From Bartonella sp. F02 (GTDB taxonomy: Bacteria > Pseudomonadota > Alphaproteobacteria > Rhizobiales > Rhizobiaceae): a stretch of 64,000 nucleotides of DNA. The stretch spans positions 124,001-188,000 of the forward strand of contig NZ_JANHOK010000004.1 in NCBI RefSeq assembly GCF_026929975.1, written 5' to 3'. Made by a program: the position numbers and the translations under genes. Position 1 is the first letter of the stretch. Each line of letters starts with the position of its first letter. Below, piece after piece: positions 45,910 through 55,535 of this stretch. Below the pieces are notes generated by a model. It searched no databases. It was not told the DNA's origin and saw only the letters and a list, made by a program, of their open reading frames with translations.

Positions 45910-46837
45910 TACGCGGATCCAATATATCACGAAGTCCATCGCCCAAAAGATTGAAAGCAAGACTTGCAAACAATATCGCACAGCCTGGTATTGCCGCCAA
46001 CCACCAACTTGTCATCATAAACTCACGCCCCGTTGAAAGCATGACACCCCATTCAGGACTTGGTGGTTGAGCACCTAATCCTAAAAAACCAAGACCTGCA
46101 GCTGTTAAAATAATCCCCGACATATTTAATGTTAACCGAACAACGACCGAAGGAATACACATCGGTGCAATATGAAACAAAATAATGCGCCAAGAAGATG
46201 CCCCTTGCAATAAAACTGCTGAAACATAATCAGATGAACGGATCATCAAGGTTTCAGCACGAGCTAAACGCGCTATAGGTGGCCATGCTGCAAGCGAAAT
46301 TGCAATGGCCGCATTTTCTATACCAGGTCCTAAAGCTGCTGAAAAAGCAAGAGCTAAAATCAAACCAGGAAAAGCAAGAAAAATATCGACAATACGCATT
46401 AAGACAACATCAACCCATCCGCCGACATAACCCGATACAGCTCCAACAACCAATCCTATAGGCCCCACAATAATCGTCGTTAAAAAAACGATATAAAGAG
46501 TAATACGTGTTCCAAAAATTAATCGGCTAAAAATATCACGGCCTAATTCATCTGTTCCAAAATAATGCAACATAGAGGGCGGCTGCAATCGATTGGCGAG
46601 ATCATTACTAATAACATCATGGGAAATAATCCAAGGAGAAAAAATCGCACACAAAATAATAATAAAGATAATAATCGCACCAAAGAGGGCAGAAAAATTA
46701 TGAGAAAACTTAACCAATGAATGATAAAATTTCTGCATATTAGCTTGAAAAACTGACTGTGGAATAGATCCATTCAACCAATATTTCAAAGAAAACGACG
46801 ATGGTCGTTCATTATGATGAATTACTGCCATGTTCAA
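45902..46837 (-). CDS. Peptide ABC transporter permease, DppC type
   Basis: 311 residues. Signature GTDELGRDIFSRLIFGTR near the N-terminus, six predicted TM helices, and the EAA loop contacting the ATPase (ARAETLMIRSSDYVSAVLLQGAS). The start overlaps the stop of the preceding permease by four bases (ATGT frame overlap). Inner membrane. Confidence 0.92.
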   Translation of the reverse strand: MNMAVIHHNERPSSFSLKYWLNGSIPQSVFQANMQKFYHSLVKFSHNFSALFGAIIIFIIILCAIFSPWIISHDVISNDLANRLQPPSMLHYFGTDELGRDIFSRLIFGTRITLYIVFLTTIIVGPIGLVVGAVSGYVGGWVDVVLMRIVDIFLAFPGLILALAFSAALGPGIENAAIAISLAAWPPIARLARAETLMIRSSDYVSAVLLQGASSWRIILFHIAPMCIPSVVVRLTLNMSGIILTAAGLGFLGLGAQPPSPEWGVMLSTGREFMMTSWWLAAIPGCAILFASLAFNLLGDGLRDILDPRNG

Positions 46838-47904
46838 CGTGTCCTTGGATCAAAAATGCGATAAAGTAAATCGGAGAATAAATTAATTGAAACGAAAATG
46901 CATCCTGTAAGCAACGTACATCCTACAACTGCATTCATATCACCTGCCATAAGCGCATTAACCAAATAACGTCCAAAACCAGGCCAAGAAAAAATTGTTT
47001 CCGTCAAAACAGCACCTTCTAATAAAAAAGCATAAGAAAGAGCAACAATAGTAATAACCTGAACCGCTATATTACGAAAAGCATGCCCCCAGACCGTACG
47101 CATCCAAGATAATCCTTTAACACGTGCCGTAATAATATATTCTTGATTTAACTGTTCAATCATAAATCCGCGTGTCATACGGCTAATATAAGCCATAGCG
47201 CCAAATGCTAAAATTAAAGCAGGCAGAATAATATGACTCAGAGCATTCCCAAAAACTTCCCATTCGCCCTGCAATGCAGAATCTAAAAGAAAAAATCCTG
47301 TTTTTGATTCAAAAGAATACTCATAAATAAAATCAATACGCCCCGGACCACCAACCCAGCCGAGTTTAGCATAAAACACTAATAATGACATCAACCCAAG
47401 CCAAAAAGACGGTGTTGAATAACTAATCAATGTAAAAACACGAACAAAATAATCAATAAATGAATTGCGATACATTGCCGCAAAAACACCTAATGGAATA
47501 CCAAAACTCGTACTAATAATAATAGCGATTGTAGCAAGTTCTAACGTTGCAGGAAATACACGTTTAATATCCATTAAAACAGGCTGCCCTGAAGTTAAAG
47601 AATCTCCGAAATCAAACAAAAAAACATTTTTAAGATAACTCCAATATTGGACAATTAGTGGCCGATCGAGACCCAATTTATGGAACATGACGTCATAAGC
47701 TTCCTGCGTAATATTATCACCAAGAATAGCAAGAACAGGATCTAAAGGGAGAAGACGACCAATAAAAAAAGTAACCGTTATCAAACCCAGCAAAGTAATA
47801 AAAACTGAAACGAGTAACTTAAATGTCTTGAAAAAAAAGACCCAAAAATACCAATTCTTCTGCTCTTGCGATACAGAACCATTCTGGAAAAAGGATAAAT
47901 TCAT
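46834..47904 (-). CDS. Peptide ABC transporter permease, DppB type
   Basis: 356 residues. Seen: FFIGRLLPLDPVLAILGDN, LGLDRPLIVQYWSYLKN, and the EAA loop (QEYIITARVKGLSWMRTVWGHAFRN). Slightly longer than typical through an N-terminal lead of about 30 residues and a loop of some 20 residues around 195-215. Lies 98 bases after the binding-protein gene, behind a hairpin that may reduce read-through. Confidence 0.92.
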   Translation of the reverse strand: MNLSFFQNGSVSQEQKNWYFWVFFFKTFKLLVSVFITLLGLITVTFFIGRLLPLDPVLAILGDNITQEAYDVMFHKLGLDRPLIVQYWSYLKNVFLFDFGDSLTSGQPVLMDIKRVFPATLELATIAIIISTSFGIPLGVFAAMYRNSFIDYFVRVFTLISYSTPSFWLGLMSLLVFYAKLGWVGGPGRIDFIYEYSFESKTGFFLLDSALQGEWEVFGNALSHIILPALILAFGAMAYISRMTRGFMIEQLNQEYIITARVKGLSWMRTVWGHAFRNIAVQVITIVALSYAFLLEGAVLTETIFSWPGFGRYLVNALMAGDMNAVVGCTLLTGCIFVSINLFSDLLYRIFDPRTR

Positions 47905-47959
47905 TACAATGATTTCCTACACACTTATGAAGCATAAGTCTGAACGCTACTCTGAAATA

Positions 47960-48015
47960 GAAGAAAAAAGTCGCAATCAGACGGAATATATTAACTTTTA
48001 GTTTATTCTGATTGC
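47960..48015 (-). terminator. Hairpin with T-run at the end of the binding-protein gene
   Basis: On the minus strand GCAATCAGA (48015-48007) pairs with TCTGATTGC (47981-47973), with an inner AACT/AGTT hairpin, followed by GACTTTTTT. It spans the stop codon at 48003. Placed inside the operon, it would act as a partial terminator or RNA stabiliser so that more binding protein than permease is made. Confidence 0.65.
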
Positions 48016-49664
48016 TCGTACTTTTCTAACTTATCATAATAAATGTTAAAGCTATTCCAAACCCAATTTTTAACTGCAGGCCCGACACCAATAGTATGAT
48101 ATGTCTGGAATAAATAGGTGGCAGGACCATGTTTAAGCATATAACGCTGTAAATCACGATACTGTTCAAGACGCTTACTTTCATCTTTCTCAAATAAAGC
48201 ATCCATCACCATCTTATTAGCTTTTTCATCATAATAACCCATCCGCCAAGCTAAATATGTTTTTTGCTTTTGAGTAAATGTTGGGTCAGGGTTAAAAACA
48301 TTTCGTAATGAAGGTGGATGAGCATCCGGTTCTGTTGTATTCCACCCCATAATAGAAACATCATAGTTTCCACTACGATTACGACTTAATAACTGAACCT
48401 GTGCCATTCTTTCAATAGCAAGATCAATACCAATTTTTCGCGCATTTTCTTGAATAGACTGCGCAACAGTTAACATATAAGGAAGCGTACCAATTATAAA
48501 ATTAGCTTTAAAACCATGTGGATATCCCGCTTCGGTAATTAATTGTTTCGCTTTTTCAAGATCAAGTTTAAAGGGCATACCTTCTTCTTCATCCAAAGCA
48601 CCAGGAACCCCTAATGGAATATAACTAGCTCGAGGAACGGCAACCCCTTTTAAAACAGTTTGTCCAAGATTTTCATAATCAACTAAATAACGAAATGCTA
48701 ACCGAACTTTTTCGTGAGACAAAATCTTATTTTTGTTATTTAAAGCCAAATAAATCGATTGAGGCCGTAAAATACGATTAATTTTAGCTACCCCTCCTTG
48801 CGCCTCAATGGCCAAAACATCTTCTGCAGAAAGATCTCGCGCAATATCAACATCACCTTTTTCTAAAAGAAGTCTTTGACTCGCCGATTCAGCCACATGA
48901 CGGATCAAAATCCGTTGAACTTTTGGTGCCTCACCCCAATAATTCTGAGTTGCTTGTAAAATAACTTGATCACTAGGTCTCCAACTCACCAACTTATAAG
49001 GACCAACACAAGCCGAATGAGTCGCTAAATATTTGTTCCCCATATCACCATTAACAGCATTCGCTTCAAGAATCTGTCGATCAAGGATAGCAGAAGCAAA
49101 AGACTGTCCAATCACTGCCAATACAAGATGGACAGGATAAGGTTGATCTAACGTTAACTGTAAAGTTGTATCATCAAGAGCTTGAATGCTGGTTTCAATG
49201 TTATCATTGGTCAACCCATAATTCATTAAAAATTGAGCATAACTCAATCCTAATTTAATAATCCGTCGCATTGACCAAGCAAGATCATGCGCAGTTGCAC
49301 TCCTTCCATCTTCAAACTTCAAATCATCACGAAGATGAAAAACTATTGTCTTTCCATCATCAGAAACATTCCAAGATCGAGCCATAGAAGGGCGAATTTT
49401 TGTTGGATCATTTTGATCATATTCCACTAAGGAATTACACATATTGACTAACAATTCACTCGTTACCGATTCAAGAACCTGTGCCGGATCAAAATGATTA
49501 ATAGCATCGATATTCCATGCCATCACTAAAGTATTTTTAGAAATTTCACTAAGATTCAAAGTATCATTAGAGTTTGCACTAAAAGCTGTCGATGTAACTC
49601 CACTTAAAAAACCAATCGACCCCGATAAAACACAAAAATTTCTTAAAATGCTCTTTATTTTCAT
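48003..49664 (-). CDS. ABC solute-binding protein family 5 (first copy)
   Basis: 553 residues. Signal peptide (MKIKSILRNFC to TSTAFSAN). SBP_bac_5 fold with TLVMAWNIDAINHFDPAQ, RPSMARSWNVSDDGKTIVFH, FEDGRSATAHDLAWSMRR and HSACVGPYKLVSWRPSD. It is periplasmic and binds peptides (or haem, nickel or opines in some members). It precedes the permease genes on the same strand. A paralogue lies directly upstream. Confidence 0.92.
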   Translation of the reverse strand: MKIKSILRNFCVLSGSIGFLSGVTSTAFSANSNDTLNLSEISKNTLVMAWNIDAINHFDPAQVLESVTSELLVNMCNSLVEYDQNDPTKIRPSMARSWNVSDDGKTIVFHLRDDLKFEDGRSATAHDLAWSMRRIIKLGLSYAQFLMNYGLTNDNIETSIQALDDTTLQLTLDQPYPVHLVLAVIGQSFASAILDRQILEANAVNGDMGNKYLATHSACVGPYKLVSWRPSDQVILQATQNYWGEAPKVQRILIRHVAESASQRLLLEKGDVDIARDLSAEDVLAIEAQGGVAKINRILRPQSIYLALNNKNKILSHEKVRLAFRYLVDYENLGQTVLKGVAVPRASYIPLGVPGALDEEEGMPFKLDLEKAKQLITEAGYPHGFKANFIIGTLPYMLTVAQSIQENARKIGIDLAIERMAQVQLLSRNRSGNYDVSIMGWNTTEPDAHPPSLRNVFNPDPTFTQKQKTYLAWRMGYYDEKANKMVMDALFEKDESKRLEQYRDLQRYMLKHGPATYLFQTYHTIGVGPAVKNWVWNSFNIYYDKLEKYEQSE

Positions 49665-49804
49665 TTCATCCCCTTATTTCTATGTCACTCCACCCTTTGA
49701 AACAATATCGGAAGTCTTGTTATTTTATTTTATCTTATAGAACATAATATCAATTTTGCGATCTAGCATAAACATTATCATCAAAACTGTAAACCACCCA
49801 TAAC

Positions 49805-49830
49805 ATATTAGTAAACACATTTACTAATAT
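49805..49830. promoter_or_regulatory. Perfect palindrome between the two binding-protein genes
   Basis: ATATTAGTAAA-caca-TTTACTAATAT, 11-base arms, without T-tract. It lies 141-166 bases upstream of the first-copy gene, in its likely promoter area. Candidate operator or leader hairpin. Confidence 0.5.
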
Positions 49831-49881
49831 TATCAAATCATTAATACCAACAAAACAAACAGAACTCTATATCACTGAGTA

Positions 49882-49937
49882 ATATCTCTCTGCCATTATA
49901 GACACAAAAAACTGAATCTTTTTATACAGAGAGATAT
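49882..49937 (-). promoter_or_regulatory. Long inverted repeat after the second binding-protein gene
   Basis: ATATCTCTCTG (49882-49892) and CAGAGAGATAT (49927-49937), perfect 11-base arms, 34-base loop, no T-tract. It starts 58 bases past the stop of the gene at 49995 and could protect its mRNA 3' end. Confidence 0.5.
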
Positions 49938-49994
49938 CTTTAATCATCACACAATCATTATCTTGATTGATATTTTGCAGCATCTAAAATGCAT

Positions 49995-51620
49995 TTATTT
50001 TTCAATTAAATTATAAAAAATACGTGGCGCACCATTCTGAACCCATTTTTTAATAACAGGCGCGACAGCGACAACATTATATTTTTGGAAAACAAAAACA
50101 TAAGGCCCTTTTTGCATAAATTCACGCTGCAAATCAACATATCTTTGTGCACGACTTTGAGAATCTTTTTCAAACAAAGCTTCTTCTACCTTACGATTCA
50201 TATTTTCATCAAGATACGCACTTTGCCAACTAGGATAGGCTGTATTTCTAGCTTCAAAGCGGTTATCAGGGTTGTAAATAAGTCGTGTCGCCATGGTATG
50301 AGAATCAGAAGATTCATTACTCCATCCTACAAAAGCCGTATCATAAGCACGAGCATAAACCTTTGAAAATAATTGCGTTCCTGCAAGACGTTCAATCTTA
50401 AGACGGATACCGGCTTTGGCCACACTGTCTTGAATCGATTCTACAATCGATAAAGAGGTAGGAGTTGCTGAAACCAAAACACTCGTTTCAAATCCATTTG
50501 GATAACCGGCCTCAGTCAAAAGCTGTTTAGCTTTTTCAACATCCACCTTAAAAGGCTGCCCTTCTTCTTCATTCAAAGAACCCAAAGTTCCGACTGGAAG
50601 GAAACTCGCACGAGGAATACCAATACCTTTAAGAACTGTTTTTCCAAGGCCATCGTAATCAATCAAATAGCGCATGGCAAGCATCACTTTTTCATTCGAA
50701 AAAATAGGATTCGTCATATTAAAACCCCAATAAAATATCGCTGGGACCAATACTTTTTCAATTCTAATATCTGTTGTTTTTTGAAGATCTGATAGAGCTT
50801 CAGGTCCCAAATTACGAGCGACATCAACATCATTTTTTTGCAACATTAAGCGTTGTGTCCCCGGCTCAGCAACATGACGGATCAAAATTTTCTTGAGCTT
50901 AGGTGCATCTCCCCAATAATGAGGATTAGAATGCAACAAAGCAGCTTCTCCATGACGCCAATTGGCCAACGTATAAGGTCCAACACAAGCTGCACGAGAA
51001 ACTAAATACCGATTCCCCATATCACCATCTTCTTCGTGTTTCATAAGGGTTTCACGATCAAGCAAGATAGACGCATGATTAGTCCCAATATTATTCAATA
51101 TAAGCTCTGCTGGATAAGGCTTATTAAACTTCATCACTAAAGTTGTATCATCCAAAGCTTGAATAGCATCATCAACGGTTTCTGTTGTAATTCCATATTC
51201 ATTAAACGTTGCCGCCGCCGCCATCTTCAAATGGACAACGCGTTTCATGCTCCAAACAAGATCATGAGCATTCGCAGAACGACCATCAGAAAATTTCAAA
51301 TTATCGCGTAAATGAAAAGTAATTACCGTACTATCATCCCCGCCCGAAACATCCCAACTCTTTGCCAAACGTGGTACAACCTTTCCCGCATCCTCAATAG
51401 AAGAATCAACCAAGCTATCACAAACATTTAAAATAATTTCACTCGTCGTAGCTTCATTGAGCTGCGCAGGATCGAAAGTCATAATTCCATCAATATTCCA
51501 AGCCATAACAAGCGTATCAGAAGGTGTTTTTGCAGAAACTGGCTGCAAAAATAAATTCATAGCCATAAAACCAGAAAGAAAAGAACAACTTCTTTTAAAG
51601 ATTTTTTTTTTCACATTCAT
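49995..51620 (-). CDS. ABC solute-binding protein family 5 (second copy)
   Basis: 541 residues, a paralogue of the next gene with the same landmarks (TLVMAWNIDGIMTFDPAQ, FSDGRSANAHDLVWSMKR, SRAACVGPYTLANWRHGE, EEEGQPFKVDVEKAKQLL). Signal peptide ending near LQPVSAKT. Both copies share one set of permeases and ATPases, so they probably widen substrate range. The 330-base gap between the copies holds two inverted repeats and is otherwise empty. Confidence 0.92.
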   Translation of the reverse strand: MNVKKKIFKRSCSFLSGFMAMNLFLQPVSAKTPSDTLVMAWNIDGIMTFDPAQLNEATTSEIILNVCDSLVDSSIEDAGKVVPRLAKSWDVSGGDDSTVITFHLRDNLKFSDGRSANAHDLVWSMKRVVHLKMAAAATFNEYGITTETVDDAIQALDDTTLVMKFNKPYPAELILNNIGTNHASILLDRETLMKHEEDGDMGNRYLVSRAACVGPYTLANWRHGEAALLHSNPHYWGDAPKLKKILIRHVAEPGTQRLMLQKNDVDVARNLGPEALSDLQKTTDIRIEKVLVPAIFYWGFNMTNPIFSNEKVMLAMRYLIDYDGLGKTVLKGIGIPRASFLPVGTLGSLNEEEGQPFKVDVEKAKQLLTEAGYPNGFETSVLVSATPTSLSIVESIQDSVAKAGIRLKIERLAGTQLFSKVYARAYDTAFVGWSNESSDSHTMATRLIYNPDNRFEARNTAYPSWQSAYLDENMNRKVEEALFEKDSQSRAQRYVDLQREFMQKGPYVFVFQKYNVVAVAPVIKKWVQNGAPRIFYNLIEK

Positions 51621-52253
51621 AAATTTTTCCTTTAAAATTTATTATAAAAATCATTATTTTTGAGGAGGTCAGAAGGCTGAAGTTATTGTACAATTTTCCT
51701 CACTCTAAATAAAACACATGTTATAATTGTAATGGAATCAATAACTTACGCAATAAATAGTGTATGAAGTTATGTCACGAAGATTTCTGAGAAGACACTG
51801 TCATGCTCCAAAAATTATTCCCAAAATCAATAGACATACAATGAGGATATAAAAATACTGGAACTGTTAAGCAATGTTTTTTAGCAATAACTGTTAATAA
51901 AATAACATACAACTAAGCACATTTTTACGCACAAAAATAAAATGGTTTAATGTCTTGAGCTTTTAAATATTCCCCTCTTTAATAATCATAGTTCATCTAT
52001 AAAACTACTTCCTCCAAAACTAACTTACCAGCGGATAAAATCAAATACAAGCTACAATAATGATTCGATACAGATTCTCTACACAACTAATCTCTATCTT
52101 TTTCATAAATATAAAAAACATCCAAAATGGGTCGTTATGTCTTTATTATAAAGTTAAAGCTGATTGTTAAATAAAGAAAAATACATTTTGATATCTCTAT
52201 AATCCAACAATATCATCAATATAAGAGAAAAGAATAAAAAGATTCTGATCAAT
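51621..52253. other. Intergenic, no gene seen
   Basis: 630 AT-rich bases between tag (stop side) and the second binding-protein gene (start side). No convincing frame. Must contain the transporter promoter. A weak hairpin agaat/attct lies just after the tag stop. Confidence 0.5.
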
Positions 52254-52844
52254 TTATCGGCAGAAACATCCTTCAAGATGATCATTAACAATCCCTACCG
52301 CCTGCATAAAAGCATAACACGTTGTAGGACCAACAAATGTCCAACCACGTTTTTTTAAATCTTTTGATAAACGAACAGAAGCAGGCGTTGCAGGGTTAGC
52401 GCGTAATACTTGAAAATTTATCTTCGCATAACGCTCTGATTGTGGCGGTTGAAAAGACCAAAAATAGCGAGATAAACTGCCCCATTCGATTATAATTTCC
52501 TGCGCCCTTTTTGCATTATTCAATACGGATAGAATTTTTCCAGAATGACGAATGATCCCTTTATCACACATTAATGTTTTTACTTTTGCTTCATCATAAT
52601 GAATAATCTTTTCAAAATTAAAATCATCAAAAGCATCACGAAAATGAGGAATTTTTTTTAGAATCGTGAACCAAGAAAGTCCTGCTTGAAACCCTTCAAG
52701 ACAGATTTTTTCAAATAAACGATAATCATCAAAAACAGGTTTTCCCCATTCATGATCATGATAAGTGCAATATAATGGATCAGTCCCTGCCCATGAACAA
52801 CGAACTTTTCCATCCGCACCCATAAGAAGTCCTTCTTCAAGCAT
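52254..52844 (-). CDS. tag: DNA-3-methyladenine glycosylase I
   Basis: 196 residues from the ATG at 52844. A TTG at 52862 overlapping the xseA stop, or an ATG at 52823 with AAGGA upstream, are alternatives; homologues tend to keep the EGLL.GADGK stretch. Tag removes 3-methyladenine from alkylated DNA. Seen: RCSWAGTDPLYCTYHDHEWG, FEKICLEGFQAGLSW, IVNDHLEGCFC with the zinc His and Cys, and VGPTTCYAFMQAVG. Operon with xseA. Confidence 0.93.
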   Translation of the reverse strand: MLEEGLLMGADGKVRCSWAGTDPLYCTYHDHEWGKPVFDDYRLFEKICLEGFQAGLSWFTILKKIPHFRDAFDDFNFEKIIHYDEAKVKTLMCDKGIIRHSGKILSVLNNAKRAQEIIIEWGSLSRYFWSFQPPQSERYAKINFQVLRANPATPASVRLSKDLKKRGWTFVGPTTCYAFMQAVGIVNDHLEGCFCR

Positions 52845-52858
52845 TCTGCAAACCCATT

Positions 52859-54415
52859 TCAAAAAAGCGTTCCTTGATCATCATCTTGCGATTTTACACG
52901 TTTAGATGAAGATCGACTAAGAACACGATCACAGCTTGAAACACGAACGTCACCATCAAAAAAGCGCAAATTGATCTGGCCATCTTCGGGAAATTGCACT
53001 AATCGTTTGATAGGTTTTTTATCTTGCCCAAAAGCCAAAACAAAACCTCGTTCTAAAATACTTTGATAAGAAGTGCTTTTTAAAAACTTAAACGTCATCT
53101 CGACTTGAGCAGACTTCTTTTCAATCTGCTGTAAAAAAGAACGATGAAGACGTATCGTATACTCTTTTATCTTCTCTTGGGCTTGCTCAGTATTCAATAA
53201 ACGTAGAGATAATCGAACAAAAATTCCATGAAAATAAACATGCTTTTTCTCGTAACTGGTACAAAAAGCGCGATGAAGACGTGCCGTATACTCTTTAACA
53301 TGACGCTGCGCTTGCCCAGTATTCAGTAAACGGAGAGACAAACGAACAGAAACCCCATAAAAAGAAGCGCGTTTTCCATTATAATTGACACAAAGAGCCC
53401 GCTGTAATCGACTTGATATTTCATCAAAACTCCTCCGCGGTAAAGCCAATAATTGATCGGCCGTAGGGAGCCCGCGTGAAAATGAATGCAATTTTTGTCG
53501 ATGAAAGTCAAAAGAGCGTGCAAGACCCGCACGAAGACGCGCCCCAAGCGATGCCAAGTGCGCATCAAGATCAAGTCTAACGGGAACAGCTCTTTCCGCA
53601 GCACCCGTAGGCGTTGGTGCACGCCAATCAGCAGCATAGTCAATCAGAGTCCAATCTGTTTCATGCCCAACAGCAGAAATAACTGGAATAACAGATTCGC
53701 TAACAGCGCGAACCACTGCTTCATCGTTAAACCCCCACAAATCCTCTAGACTTCCTCCACCACGCGCCACAATAATCAAATCAGGTTTCAATAAAACGTC
53801 TCCAAAAGGAAGAGCATTAAACCCCTGAATAGCAGCAGATACTTCTTGACCACATGTTTCACCTTGAACGCGAACAGGCCATACCACAATATGTAAAGGA
53901 AAACGATCCGATATCCGATGAACAATATCACGAATGACAGCACCTGTCGGAGATGTCACAACACCTATAATGCGAGGCATATAAGGTAAAGGCTTCTTTC
54001 TTGATTCATCAAAAAGACCTTCTTCCGCAAGCTTTTTTCTGCGATTTTCCAAAAGCGTCATCAAAGCACCAACGCCCGTTGGCTCAAGAGCCTCGATGAC
54101 AATTTGATATTTTGAAGAACCTGGATAAGTTGTCAGTTTTCCAACAGCGATAACTTCCATTCCTTCTTCAGGAGGGAATTTAAGTTTTCCCATAATGCCA
54201 CGCCAGATAACAGCCTCTAAACGCGCTTTATCATCTTTTAAAGCAAAATAAGCATGACCCGAAGCATGTGCTCCTTTATAGCCTGATATTTCTCCGCGCA
54301 CCCGCACATAACCAAACTTGTCTTCAACGACACGCTTTAAAGCACCCGCTATCTCAGAAACACTAAATTCCGCAATATTCGTTCCAACAGGTCTTTCAAC
54401 AAACAAATCTACCAT
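52859..54415 (-). CDS. xseA: Exodeoxyribonuclease VII large subunit
   Basis: 518 residues. N-terminal OB fold ([23 protein letters not shown] as partial motif around 40-62), catalytic core with [34 protein letters not shown] and [18 protein letters not shown]. The C-terminal helical part is enlarged by a 43-residue tandem duplication, making the protein longer than the E. coli subunit (456 residues). ExoVII degrades single-stranded DNA with XseB, which is not in this window. The stop abuts tag. Confidence 0.95.
   Translation of the reverse strand: MVDLFVERPVGTNIAEFSVSEIAGALKRVVEDKFGYVRVRGEISGYKGAHASGHAYFALKDDKARLEAVIWRGIMGKLKFPPEEGMEVIAVGKLTTYPGSSKYQIVIEALEPTGVGALMTLLENRRKKLAEEGLFDESRKKPLPYMPRIIGVVTSPTGAVIRDIVHRISDRFPLHIVVWPVRVQGETCGQEVSAAIQGFNALPFGDVLLKPDLIIVARGGGSLEDLWGFNDEAVVRAVSESVIPVISAVGHETDWTLIDYAADWRAPTPTGAAERAVPVRLDLDAHLASLGARLRAGLARSFDFHRQKLHSFSRGLPTADQLLALPRRSFDEISSRLQRALCVNYNGKRASFYGVSVRLSLRLLNTGQAQRHVKEYTARLHRAFCTSYEKKHVYFHGIFVRLSLRLLNTEQAQEKIKEYTIRLHRSFLQQIEKKSAQVEMTFKFLKSTSYQSILERGFVLAFGQDKKPIKRLVQFPEDGQINLRFFDGDVRVSSCDRVLSRSSSKRVKSQDDDQGTLF
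53142..53400 (-). repeat. 129-base tandem duplication inside xseA
   Basis: The cgatgaagac block at 53142 recurs at 53271, 129 bases (43 codons) apart. The two peptides share [17 protein letters not shown] and RLHR. They fall in the helical stalk, and a third partial start (RLHRSF) follows. The diverged bases suggest an old duplication. Confidence 0.85.
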
Positions 54416-54738
54416 TCAATTGGCCTAAAAATATTCAATTTAACGTTCACACAGCCATTCCTTAATTGAAGGAAACAGCACTCTTGTAAAATAGAATCCC
54501 TCAAAATTATATCTACAAATAACACAGCATAAAAATCATCATTCTGTGTAAAAGAATTTGTCATCACTTAAAATATCCAAACAGCCTATTGAGATTATAG
54601 AAAATATTCTTAGCGTGAATATTTTGAGATTTTATTGAAACAAATAAAAAGTTTTTTTTGAATAAACAATCGAATGGATCACTCTTACCACTTTATTCCA
54701 CAGCGAATGGAAACAAAAATGACGCACTTTAAGCTTTT
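54416..54738. other. Intergenic, no gene seen
   Basis: 320 AT-rich bases between xseA and the TIGR02186 gene. No frame, tRNA or strong terminator found. Confidence 0.5.
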
Positions 54739-55533
54739 CTAATCTTTTCGAAACATTAAACGACATAAAAAACCTGTCGCAATAGCCAAAAATACCGCAA
54801 CAATTCCATACAAAACACTATGTTTATGAGCTTCCTGAAAAATTGTATAAGCAATGTGGGCTTTAACGATTTCAAGAGTTTTCGTTGTGCTATCAATAAA
54901 CTGTCCATCACGAAAGAGATAAGCACGCACACGATAATGCCCAACAGGAACATTGGCCGGTAACTGAAAATATGCTGTAAACAATGAGCCAGAAGAAAAA
55001 TGAACTCTTCCAACTTGCTCACTATACAGATTTTTTGCTTTTTGTAACTTTATAAGTTCTTCACGAAAAGACTGTATTTTTATTTCATCTCGCTCATCTG
55101 TCTTAAGAGGAAAATAAGATAATCCTAAACCTAAATGTTTATAATTTTCAGTACTCGTAATTTCCTGAATTTCACGCGTTGTTACCATTGAGTAAAATAA
55201 AGGAACATCTTGAAAAATTAAAGAATCTGCATTAACCCAAACACCAGCATTTCGCTTTTTTTCTCGAACAATTACTGGACGCTTTTTTCCTTCCAAACTA
55301 ACAACAACATCATAACGATTTTGTTGACGAAGCAATGGATCCATATTTTCCAAAACACCTGCAATATAAAGATCACGACCCGCAAAATTCGCACCAACTG
55401 TGATTGTATTAGTTGTCACAATAATTTGAATGGCTTCATGAGAAGCTAATTCTGCATTGGCGCGCATCACCATAGACAAAAAAATAATGCAAAACCAATT
55501 CACTATCATGAACAAAGAAAATAATTGACCCAT
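54739..55533 (-). CDS. TIGR02186 family membrane protein
   Basis: 264 residues. Signal or anchor at 8-27, a beta-rich extracytoplasmic part (TNTITVGANFAGRDLYIAG, NAGVWVNADSLIFQDVP, ANVPVGHYRVRAYLFRDG), and a C-terminal TM (SVLYGIVAVFLAIATGFLCRL). This family lies beside TauE/SafE exporters in alphaproteobacteria, here two bases after the exporter gene. Role unknown, presumably an accessory to the exporter. Confidence 0.85.
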   Translation of the reverse strand: MGQLFSLFMIVNWFCIIFLSMVMRANAELASHEAIQIIVTTNTITVGANFAGRDLYIAGVLENMDPLLRQQNRYDVVVSLEGKKRPVIVREKKRNAGVWVNADSLIFQDVPLFYSMVTTREIQEITSTENYKHLGLGLSYFPLKTDERDEIKIQSFREELIKLQKAKNLYSEQVGRVHFSSGSLFTAYFQLPANVPVGHYRVRAYLFRDGQFIDSTTKTLEIVKAHIAYTIFQEAHKHSVLYGIVAVFLAIATGFLCRLMFRKD

Positions 55534-55535
55534 TT

